Source: CAKSIN01 sp964423705 (lineage in GTDB: Bacteria > Bacillota > Clostridia > UMGS1810). From it: a stretch of DNA of 6,795 nucleotides. The DNA lies in the NCBI GenBank assembly GCA_964423705.1, contig CAYRGA010000096.1, forward strand, positions 1 to 6,795, in the 5' to 3' direction. The notes beneath the pieces were generated by a model. It saw nothing but the letters and a program-made list of their open reading frames with translations, made no database searches and was not told the DNA's origin. This document shows positions 1 to 5,906 of the stretch, in pieces (the stretch's first letter is position 1; every line of letters starts with the position of its first letter). A program made the position numbers and the translations under genes.

Positions 1-65
1 TTTTGACCCGTAAGGTGCGTAGAAGCACATTCTCTACTTCAAAATACCACTTTTATTGTACTCAA

Positions 66-94
66 ATTATAACACATTTATTCCAATTTGTAAA
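66..94 (-). promoter_or_regulatory. Putative extended -10 sigma-A promoter, leftward
   Basis: Read on the minus strand, TTTACA (89-94) is followed after 17 bp by TATAAT (66-71), with TG one base upstream of the -10, giving an extended -10 promoter. It would fire leftward out of the window. The restored stop codon of the broken nuclease gene (78-80) lies in its spacer. Positions 1-65 would be the 5' leader. A short ATG frame begins near position 31 on the minus strand, but too little is present to call a gene. The A/T-rich context makes chance matches likelier, so confidence is moderate. Confidence 0.45.
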
Positions 95-576
95 GTACTT
101 TATTCTTTTTTATCAATTTTTTTACATTTTTATCTCGTATTCTGTATGCACTCATAATGGAATTTTTGGGGGTGTTTCGTATCGTAACCAACAGAAAGTT
201 TTATAATTATATTAAGATTTGTATCCTCTATATGTTTTATTGCAAAAATAGTGTTTTTGTTTTTGCAATCTTTCAATATAGTATCTGGATTGTTTATAAT
301 ATCATTGCTGTACTTTTCAAAAATCGCATAATCATCCGGGTGGCGTTCTTGAATATGTAATTTCCTTTCATTGGTCAGTACTACTTCGGGCGTATTTATT
401 TTCCCAAATTCTTTTTCGAGTATATTCGTATCAATTTTTCCTATGTAATGCACATCTTGTACTCCTTGTTTCGGCTTTATGTTATTCATTATACCATTTT
501 TGGCCGAATTGTCAACAGATTTAACCGTTTCCGGTGATGATATGCCTTTGATTTTGCCCGCCCCTGTCGATGTCAT
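78..576 (-). pseudogene. Frameshifted PBECR-like phage nuclease/toxin-domain protein
   Basis: The intact frame runs from ATG at 574-576 to a stop at 130-132 (148 aa). Its central part has the block TNERKLHIQERHPDDY, with conserved-looking histidines, then a helix ending in NNPDTI and strands like NTIFAIKHI and LNIIIKLSVGYD. This resembles the phage Barnase-EndoU-ColicinE5/RelE-like (PBECR) nuclease family by memory of its pattern. The end, HPQKFHYECIQNTR, does not fit. At 163-172 the strand carries C5A5 (T5G5 on the plus strand). Removing one base continues the frame as HPKNSIMSAYRIRDK and on to KKNKVLYKLE, stopping at 78-80, which looks like the natural C-terminus. So the gene carries a +1 homopolymer frameshift, either real or an assembly error. 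Its start overlaps the preceding stop (ATGA), suggesting former translational coupling to the phage head gene. The family name is inference; the frameshift is well supported. Confidence 0.6.
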
Positions 577-944
577 TCTCTTTTTATCCTGTGCAATACC
601 TGTGATGCCTGATATCCCGTCATTTCGTGACCGTCAATGTCAAAGGTGCATTCGTCCCGTGCTTTCAGTTCTGCAAGTTCTTTTTCGCTGTATCTCGGCT
701 CGGATATTCCGCAAATAATCGGTGTCTTGTAGTGGTATCAGTCGTATTCTTCAAGTAGTTTGAGCGGCACATCGGCAATATTATTCAAGGCTTGCACATC
801 GGCAACACTCATTTTGCCTATTTTCTTTATTCGCTTGCCTATGTGTTCAAAGGCGGAGGTTTCCCGCCCGTTTATGTTCGCAAAAAGCAAATACGCTTGT
901 TGTTCAAGATTTGTCGGCACAACTCCCGAAAGACCTTGTTGCAC
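573..944 (-). pseudogene. Phage head (minor capsid-like) gene remnant with in-frame stop
   Basis: A minus-strand frame begins at an ATG at 942-944. It reads through AFEHIGKRIKKIGKMSVADVQ to EYD, where a TGA at 738-740 interrupts it. The same frame then resumes as YHYKTPIICGISEPRYSEKE and ends in FDIDGHEMTGYQASQVLHRI before TGA at 573-575. The second part resembles the 'short linker, F-x-x-x-G-x-x-x-x-x-Y-x-A-x-Q' pattern near the C-terminus of Firmicutes phage minor capsid proteins, and the first part resembles a head-protein N-terminal region. The whole is much shorter than a normal minor capsid protein, so internal or terminal sequence has been lost. The final TGA overlaps the ATG of the nuclease gene. 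I am fairly sure the frame is a broken gene because both halves share a frame and look protein-like. The phage head assignment is from memory of sequence style only and could be wrong. Confidence 0.42.
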
Positions 945-1030
945 GCTGGGAAGAACGATTGCAAGCGGACGGAATCGGCAAATCCGAATTTATCCGCAAC
1001 GCAATCAAAAAGTATTTGGGAGAGGCTTAG
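911..1030 (+). pseudogene. 5'-truncated ribbon-helix-helix (CopG/Arc-type) regulator fragment
   Basis: The plus-strand frame ending at TAG 1028-1030 reads QLPKDLVARWEERLQADGIG, then KSEFIRNAIKKYLGEA. This is the form of a ribbon-helix-helix DNA-binding domain: a short strand with LPKDL, a first helix, a turn with G, and the S-E-F-I-R-x-A-I second helix. The strand would normally begin a few residues after a Met start. Here no ATG occurs in frame upstream (open from about 764, with a stop at 761-763), and the upstream sequence is antisense to the phage remnant. A TTG at 911 has no convincing ribosome binding site. The gene therefore seems to have lost its start where phage-derived DNA was joined near 905-917. 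RHH proteins of this size act as dimeric repressors, often for plasmid, phage or toxin-antitoxin genes. This copy is probably dead. Confidence 0.55.
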
Positions 1031-1043
1031 GCTTCTCCCTTTT
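1018..1043 (+). terminator. Rho-independent terminator of the RHH gene
   Basis: GGGAGAGGC (1018-1026) pairs with GCTTCTCCC (1031-1039) as a 9-bp stem with one G-U pair and a TTAG loop, followed by TTTT, GC and another TTTT. The last codons and the TAG stop of the RHH fragment form the left arm and the loop. Overlap of a terminator with a gene's 3' end is a compact arrangement and suggests the RHH gene once ended its own transcript. Confidence 0.75.
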
Positions 1044-1060
1044 GCTTTTAATCTCAGATT

Positions 1061-1275
1061 TTATGGTTTTACATCGACAGCCGGTAAAACATTTGTATGC
1101 CAATATAATTTATAATGATAGGGGTCTGTATGCGTTCCTGTTATATCCTCAACCGCATACATAGTGTACTCGTTAAGATATACATAATTTTTCTTGTATT
1201 CATTTGCACCTGTCTTAACCGTGATAACAAGTTCTTGATTTGCGTTGTTGGATATACTCATATACGTACCATTCT
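1061..1275 (-). pseudogene. C-terminal fragment of an unrecognised beta-rich protein
   Basis: A minus-strand frame ends at TAA 1061-1063. It reads from GTYMSISNNANQELVITVKT through YVYLNEYTMYAVEDITGTHT to HTNVLPAVDVKP. Alternating hydrophobic and polar residues, many aromatics and no cysteines suggest a beta-sheet domain, such as part of a secreted or structural protein, but I do not recognise a family. Upstream the frame runs straight into the hairpin repeat array near 1268-1283, so the apparent ATG at 1322-1324 (MFMRADRVVCPYIQPFQN) is repeat-derived rather than native. The remaining N-terminus is missing or lies across the array (see the finding on gene interruption). Confidence 0.5.
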
Positions 1276-1595
1276 GAAATGGTTGAATGTAGGGGCAGAC
1301 GACTCTGTCTGCCCGCATAAACATCGTTCAGCCATNNNNNNNNNNNNNNNNNNNNNNNNNNNNNNNNNNNNNNNNNNNNNNNNNNNNNNNNNNNNNNNNN
1401 NNNNNNNNNNNNNNNNNNNNNNNNNNNNNNNNNNNTTCAGAATTGTACGTAGGGGCAGACGACCCTGTCTGCCCGCATAAACATCGTTCAGCCATTTCAG
1501 AATTGTACGTAGGGGCAGACGACCCTGTCTGCCCGCATAAACATCGTTCAACCATTTCAGAATTGTACGTAGGGGCAGACGACCCTGTCCGCCCG
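1268..1595. repeat. Tandem 60-bp hairpin repeat array, at least 4 visible units
   Basis: Three copies in exact 60-bp phase start at 1436, 1496 and 1556, the last diverging after 1595. A further copy ends at 1335, just before the N gap, with its first ~15 bases different. Each copy has a perfect or near-perfect hairpin, GGGCAGAC / GTCTGCCC with a 6-base loop (GACCCT, or GACTCT in the first). Stems are at 1293-1300/1307-1314, 1453-1460/1467-1474, 1513-1520/1527-1534 and 1573-1580/1587-1594. The last copy has GTCCGCCC, which mispairs as plus-strand RNA (A-C) but keeps a G-U pair as minus-strand RNA. The array's left edge is a 16-base palindrome, ACCATTCTGAAATGGT (1268-1283). Because 60 is divisible by 3, several frames stay open through the array, but this is not a gene. 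Similar GTAGGGGC...GCCC hairpins are, as I recall, common dispersed elements in Clostridia. That family link is inference. Confidence 0.9.
1336..1435. other. Assembly gap of 100 N inside the repeat array
   Basis: Exactly 100 N separate a repeat unit ending GTTCAGCCAT from one beginning TTCAGAATTG. In the intact tandem copies these two sequences are directly adjacent (1495/1496). The flanks are therefore in phase, and the true gap should be a whole number of 60-bp units, possibly zero. The figure of 100 is most likely a placeholder. Confidence 0.97.
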
Positions 1596-1649
1596 GTACA
1601 TGGCGATTAAATTGTGCGGATTGTGAGGTGTAGGTTACATACAAGTATG

Positions 1650-1678
1650 GTCGCTGCATGCCGGTGACAATCTTTTTT
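1650..1678 (+). terminator. Weak candidate terminator upstream of the operon
   Basis: GTCGCTG (1650-1656) can pair with CGGTGAC (1662-1668) around a CATGC loop, with two G-U wobbles, followed by AATC and six T. This could isolate the downstream operon from upstream transcription. The stem is short and wobble-rich. The rest of 1596-1746 holds no recognisable gene, only a T-rich spacer and a short minus-strand frame (stop-limited, at 1597-1659). Confidence 0.3.
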
Positions 1679-1746
1679 CAAACCAAAAATCCAACGTCCA
1701 ATATTTTTATTTTTGTTGTTTTATTTGTTTTTTTGTTTGATTATGC

Positions 1747-1775
1747 TTGACTTATTGCTTTTTGTGTTATATACT
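1747..1775 (+). promoter_or_regulatory. Sigma-A promoter of the HAD-GRE-BMC operon
   Basis: TTGACT (1747-1752) and TATACT (1770-1775) are separated by 17 bp, in a T-rich region with an AT-rich upstream tract. A second TATAAT at 1775-1780 lies 22 bp from the -35 and is less well placed. The start codon of the first gene is at 1808, so the leader is short and leaves no room for a riboswitch downstream of the promoter. No clear operator palindrome is visible. Confidence 0.65.
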
Positions 1776-1807
1776 ATAATTAAATATTAAATGTGGAGGT
1801 ATAGGTT

Positions 1808-2554
1808 ATGTCATTTGAGGCTGATTTGATTATCTGCGATGTTGACGGCACCCTTCTGGGAAAAAGCGAATCAAAGCCGAATCAAAACGTAATGCAAATG
1901 CTCAAAAAGACTGCCGACGCAGGAAAAATATTTTCGCTTGCGAGCGGACGGAGCTACAATGCACTGCACAAGCTCTTTGAAAATGACACCATCCGCTACA
2001 TCTGCTCCGACGGCACATACATCGTGGAAAACGGCGAGGTAATCTACAAAAATGCGATACCGCCCGCTACCATTACCACTCTGCTCCCCCTGCTTTCAAA
2101 AAGCGAATACGTGCTCTACGGCAAGGCTTACGCCTACACCGCCGGTCAAAGCATCGCCGTGCGAATATCCGAGGCGGAAAACGGGAAAATCAAGCCGATA
2201 TCGGAGTATTATAATGAAGATATTTTTAAGCTGGCGATTTTAAAGCCCTTATCGTATGCATCGCATTACATAAAGGTAAACAGACTTTTGGACGAGTGCT
2301 ACAGCGATTCTGTATGGATTGAGTACACAGCAAAGAATGCCGGCAAGGGCAAAGCCGTCGAGCACCTGCAAAAGCTCTATGGCATACCCTACGACAGAAC
2401 TGCCGCCTTCGGTGACGGCTTAAATGACATTCAAATGCTTAAAAAAGCACACTACAGCTATTCCGTACATGCTGCAAAAGCTGAAATCAAGTCACTTGCG
2501 CGCTATCACACATCGGATGCGGCTAGTGAAATCATAAATAAATTTTTGGATTAA
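1808..2554 (+). CDS. Cof-type HAD-superfamily (IIB) hydrolase, likely sugar/metabolite phosphatase
   Basis: This 248-aa cytosolic protein has the HAD signature motifs in order: DVDGTL at residues 11-16 (nucleophile D11 and acid D13), LASGR with S46, a lysine region KGKAV at 180-184, and GDGLND at 202-207 binding Mg2+. The layout, with the cap between motifs II and III, fits the Cof/YbjI-like IIB subfamily, which removes phosphate from sugar phosphates, FMN, PLP or similar small molecules. At 248 aa it is slightly short for the family. GGAGGT (1795-1800) sits 7 bases before the ATG, and the promoter lies just upstream. It is the first gene of the operon, with 23 bp to the GRE gene. Its link to diol metabolism is not obvious: it might dephosphorylate an intermediate or a side product, or simply share the promoter. 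The substrate cannot be told from sequence. Confidence 0.88.
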   Translation: MSFEADLIICDVDGTLLGKSESKPNQNVMQMLKKTADAGKIFSLASGRSYNALHKLFENDTIRYICSDGTYIVENGEVIYKNAIPPATITTLLPLLSKSEYVLYGKAYAYTAGQSIAVRISEAENGKIKPISEYYNEDIFKLAILKPLSYASHYIKVNRLLDECYSDSVWIEYTAKNAGKGKAVEHLQKLYGIPYDRTAAFGDGLNDIQMLKKAHYSYSVHAAKAEIKSLARYHTSDAASEIINKFLD

Positions 2555-2577
2555 TTATCGAAAGGAGCTGCCTTTTA

Positions 2578-5091
2578 ATGAATAAGTACACTGATTATAA
2601 TGCGAAAAAAACAGAGCGCATAACTCGGCTTAAAGAGAATCTTTTCAAAAAGATGCCCGAAATCGAAGCCGACCGCGCCGTACTTCTCACGGAGAGCTAC
2701 AAATCCACAGAGGGACAGCCTATCGTCACAAGACGTGCCGAGGCATTCGCGCATATTTTAAGAAATATACCGATTACCATACGCGAGGACGAGCTCATCG
2801 TCGGCAGTGCGACCAAATCACCGAGAAGCTGCCAGGTATTCCCCGAATTTTCATTTGACTGGCTGGAAAACGAATTTGACACGGTAGCCACCAGAAGCGC
2901 CGATCCGTTTTACATATCGGAGCAAACAAAATCAACACTTCACGAGGTGTATAAATATTGGAAGGGAAAAACCACCAGCGAGCTTGCGACCTCGTACATG
3001 GCACCCGAAACTCTCACTGCCATCGAGCACAATATCTTCACCCCGGGAAACTATTTCTACAACGGCGTGGGCCACATCACCGTAAAATACGACAAAGTGC
3101 TTGAAATAGGCTACCGCGGCATAATAAACGAAGCTAAAAGCGAGCTTGAAAAGCTCACCTTCTCCGACCCGGAAATCCTGGACAAGGGCGTGCTTTTAAG
3201 GGCGATAATCACCAGCTGTGAAGCGGTATGCGACTATGCCAAAAGATACGCTCAGCTGGCACTTGAAAAAGCCGAAAGCTGTACGGACAGTGCGAGAAAA
3301 GCCGAGCTTCTGCTGATAGCGCACAACTGCGCCAAAGTACCCGAATACGGTGCAACTAATTTTTACGAAGCCTGCCAGTCATTTTGGTTCGTACAGATGC
3401 TTATACAGATGGAATCGAGCGGTCACTCCATATCTCCGGGACGCTTCGACCGGTACATGTATCCTTACTATAAAAAGGACCTTGAAAACGGTACGATAAC
3501 ACCCGAAGCCGCACAGGAACTGATAGACTGCATATGGGTTAAGCTAAATGACTTAAACAAGGTTCGTGACGCGGCATCTGCCGAGGGCTTTGCCGGCTAC
3601 AGCCTGTTCCAGAACCTCATAGCAGGCGGTCAAGACAAAAACGGCGAAGATGCGACGAATGACCTGTCATTTATGTGTATTCAGGCATCCATGCACGTGG
3701 CACTTCCTCAGCCCTCACTTTCAGTGAGAATCTGGAACAAAACCCCTCACGATTTTATGATGAAGGCGGCAGAGCTTACACGTACGGGAATCGGTCTTCC
3801 GGCGTATTACAACGACGAGGTTATCATACCTTCGCTCATGAGCCGAGGTTTAACTCTGGAGGATGCACGTGACTATAACATCATCGGCTGTGTCGAGCCT
3901 CAGAAATCAGGCAAAACCCACGGCTGGCACGATGCCGCCTTTTATAACATGCTCCGCCCGCTTGAACTGGTATTCTCAAACGGTGTCGACAAGGGCGTGC
4001 AGATAGGTCCGAAAACGGGTGATGTCACCAAGTTTGCGACCTTTGAAGAATTTTACGATGCATATAAAACACAGAACAATTACATGATAAAACTGCTTGT
4101 GAACGCCGACAATGCGATAGACATGGCGCACTCAAAGCTCTGCCCCTTGCCCTACCTTGCTTGTATGGTGGACGACTGCATGAAAAACGGAAAAACAGTC
4201 GAAGAAGGCGGTGCGGTTTACAACTTCACAGGTCCTCAGGGCTTCGGCGTAGCGAATATTGCCGATGCACTGTATGCGGTTAAAAAGCTGGTATTTGATG
4301 ATAAAAAGATAACCATGAATGAGCTTGACGAAGCACTCAAAAATAACTTCGGCGAGATTTCCGTCAAGGATATCACCGAAAAAATTGCTTCCGAGCTGGC
4401 TCAAAACGGAATGGAAATCAATGAACAAAATATAAAAGAAATATACGTCAATGCTCAAAAGCAGATTGATTCGATGAGCCTTGACAAATATGCGAAAATA
4501 CGCGAAATGATACTTGACCTGCCCAAATACGGCAATGACAATGACGATGTGGATGCACTGGCACGCGATGCGGCATATACCTACACCCGCGAGCTGGAAA
4601 AATTCAAAAACCCCAGAGGCGGACAGTTCCAGGCGGGACTTTATCCGGTTTCTGCGAATGTGCCCCTCGGTGCTCAAACAGGTGCCACACCGGACGGCAG
4701 ACTGGCATACACACCGGTAGCGGATGGGGTGTCCCCCACTGCGGGCAGAGATGTAAACGGCCCCACAGCCTCGGCAAATTCCGTATCGAAGCTTGACCAC
4801 GGCATCGCATCGAACGGTACGCTTTTCAACATGAAGTTCCACCCCTCCGCATTAAAGGGAAGAAGCGGACTTGAAGCCTTCTGCGCTTTTGTGAGGGCGT
4901 ATTTCGACCAGAAGGGCAGCCACATGCAGTTTAACGTAGTAAGCCGTGAAACGCTTCTGGATGCTCAGAAAAACCCCGAAAACTACAAAAATCTCGTAGT
5001 TAGGGTGGCAGGCTACAGTGCCCTGTTTACCACGCTTTCACGCTCACTTCAGGATGATATCATAAACAGAACGGAGCAAGGCGGATTCTAA
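2578..5091 (+). CDS. Glycyl radical diol dehydratase (glycerol/1,2-propanediol type), BMC-associated
   Basis: This 837-aa, B12-independent enzyme would dehydrate 1,2-propanediol to propanal or glycerol to 3-hydroxypropanal. The thiyl radical motif GCVEP holds C438 and E440, and the glycyl radical motif RVAGYS holds G812, 25 residues from the C-terminus. Other residues match those known for Clostridium butyricum glycerol dehydratase: H166, H283 and S284 (in SGHSISPGRFDRY) and D452 (in GKTHGWHD). Runs such as GPQGFGVANIADAL and SKLDHGIASNGTLFN also look like that enzyme as I recall it. This favours a diol substrate over choline. Compared with the roughly 787-aa C. butyricum protein, the extra length is almost all one insertion at about residues 592-640. 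It contains the amphipathic helix VKDITEKIASELAQNG and a second helix, and may be an internal encapsulation peptide. The start is set by AAAGGAG at 2561-2567. The activase follows 13 bp downstream. Choice between glycerol and propanediol is not certain. Confidence 0.93.
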   Translation: MNKYTDYNAKKTERITRLKENLFKKMPEIEADRAVLLTESYKSTEGQPIVTRRAEAFAHILRNIPITIREDELIVGSATKSPRSCQVFPEFSFDWLENEFDTVATRSADPFYISEQTKSTLHEVYKYWKGKTTSELATSYMAPETLTAIEHNIFTPGNYFYNGVGHITVKYDKVLEIGYRGIINEAKSELEKLTFSDPEILDKGVLLRAIITSCEAVCDYAKRYAQLALEKAESCTDSARKAELLLIAHNCAKVPEYGATNFYEACQSFWFVQMLIQMESSGHSISPGRFDRYMYPYYKKDLENGTITPEAAQELIDCIWVKLNDLNKVRDAASAEGFAGYSLFQNLIAGGQDKNGEDATNDLSFMCIQASMHVALPQPSLSVRIWNKTPHDFMMKAAELTRTGIGLPAYYNDEVIIPSLMSRGLTLEDARDYNIIGCVEPQKSGKTHGWHDAAFYNMLRPLELVFSNGVDKGVQIGPKTGDVTKFATFEEFYDAYKTQNNYMIKLLVNADNAIDMAHSKLCPLPYLACMVDDCMKNGKTVEEGGAVYNFTGPQGFGVANIADALYAVKKLVFDDKKITMNELDEALKNNFGEISVKDITEKIASELAQNGMEINEQNIKEIYVNAQKQIDSMSLDKYAKIREMILDLPKYGNDNDDVDALARDAAYTYTRELEKFKNPRGGQFQAGLYPVSANVPLGAQTGATPDGRLAYTPVADGVSPTAGRDVNGPTASANSVSKLDHGIASNGTLFNMKFHPSALKGRSGLEAFCAFVRAYFDQKGSHMQFNVVSRETLLDAQKNPENYKNLVVRVAGYSALFTTLSRSLQDDIINRTEQGGF

Positions 5092-5104
5092 ATCGGAGGA
5101 TACA

Positions 5105-5896
5105 ATGGACAACAGCTATCTTGATACAAAAGGAAGAATCTTTGACATACAAAAATTCTCGGTTCACGACGGACCGGGAATACGCACGATAGTATTTTTA
5201 AAAGGTTGCGTGCTGAGATGTAAATGGTGCTGCAATCCCGAATCGCAGGAATATGACATTCAAAATCTCACCATAGGCGGGAAAACTAAGGTCTGCGGCA
5301 GGGATGTGACAGTCCGAGAGGTCATTTCCGAGGTTTTAAAGGATATGCCCTACTACAGACGCTCGGGCGGCGGGCTCACCCTCTCCGGAGGAGAATCACT
5401 GTGCCAGCCCGACTTCGCATCGGCTCTGCTCAGAGCGGCGAAGGAAAACGGCATTAACACCGCCATGGAATCCACAGGCTATGCCGATAAGGCGGTAATA
5501 GACCGATATCTTGAATATTTGGACTGCTTTCTGATGGACATAAAGCACATAAACAGCCATAAGCACGAGCTTTTCACAGGAAAGCCGAATCACAAAATTC
5601 TCGAAAATGCGCACTACATTGCCGAGAGGGCGAACGAGCTTATAATCCGCGTCCCGGTGATTCCGTCGTTTAACGACTCGGAAAGCGAAATAGCACAGAT
5701 AGCCGAATTTGCGGCATCACTTCCGAACGTGACAAGGCTCCACCTTCTCCCCTACCATCGCCTTGGTCTTGATAAATACAAGGGCTTGGGAAGGACATAC
5801 GAGCTGGAACACATATTGCCGCCGACGGACGAGCACATGGAAAAGCTGAGGAGCATCGTTTTAAAATACAAGCTTGATTGCCAAATAGGCGGATAG
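5105..5896 (+). CDS. Glycyl radical enzyme activating enzyme (radical SAM), short form
   Basis: This 263-aa radical-SAM enzyme would bind S-adenosylmethionine and a [4Fe-4S] cluster and abstract hydrogen from G812 of the upstream dehydratase. The signature GCVLRCKWC gives C35, C39 and C42 (CxxxCxxC). It follows the typical activase segment FSVHDGPGIRTIVFLKGC, and SGGE (residues 94-97) is the SAM-binding glycine motif. Typical activases of glycerol dehydratase and choline lyase, at about 300 aa, carry a ferredoxin-like insert with two extra cysteine clusters after NPES. Here that stretch (about residues 48-70) has only C64 and no CxxCxxC, so only one cluster is expected, as in pyruvate formate-lyase activase. 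GGAGGA (5095-5100) lies 4 bases before the ATG. The stop codon overlaps the ribosome binding site of the next gene, indicating tight operon coupling. Function is confident; the partner is assigned by position. Confidence 0.92.
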   Translation: MDNSYLDTKGRIFDIQKFSVHDGPGIRTIVFLKGCVLRCKWCCNPESQEYDIQNLTIGGKTKVCGRDVTVREVISEVLKDMPYYRRSGGGLTLSGGESLCQPDFASALLRAAKENGINTAMESTGYADKAVIDRYLEYLDCFLMDIKHINSHKHELFTGKPNHKILENAHYIAERANELIIRVPVIPSFNDSESEIAQIAEFAASLPNVTRLHLLPYHRLGLDKYKGLGRTYELEHILPPTDEHMEKLRSIVLKYKLDCQIGG

Positions 5897-5906
5897 GAGG
5901 ACAGAC

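Noticed and set aside
479..718. Plus-strand 79-aa frame
   Set aside because: It is antisense to the nuclease start and the phage head remnant, and shows no domain pattern.
738..740. Selenocysteine or recoded TGA
   Set aside because: It sits in a decayed phage gene, and no selenocysteine-inserting structure or selenoprotein family is recognised. A nonsense mutation is simpler.
760..1164. Plus-strand frames of 134 and 107 aa
   Set aside because: They overlap the phage-like minus-strand frame, the RHH fragment (different frame) and its terminator, and contain low-plausibility sequence.
1336..1435. A CRISPR array around the gap
   Set aside because: The whole 60-bp unit is repeated with no variable spacers between short repeats, so this is a plain tandem repeat.
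1258..1659. Minus-strand open frame with 20-residue tandem repeats (RTILKWLNDVYAGRQGRLPL)
   Set aside because: It exists only because the 60-bp DNA repeat is a multiple of three and free of stops. More than one frame is open, the DNA hairpin is the conserved feature, and the frame crosses the N gap.
1775..1780. TATAAT at 1775-1780 as the operon -10 box
   Set aside because: It is 22 bp from the TTGACT box, whereas TATACT at 1770-1775 gives the ideal 17 bp. No alternative -35 at correct spacing stands out.
4132..4842. 236-aa open frame on the minus strand
   Set aside because: It lies wholly antisense within the well-supported GRE gene, has no recognisable domain, and has no promoter or ribosome binding context.
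2578..5091. Choline trimethylamine-lyase (CutC) assignment for the GRE
   Set aside because: The His/Ser/Asp set and the GWHD context match glycerol/propanediol dehydratase. The activase form and the context do not specifically support CutC.
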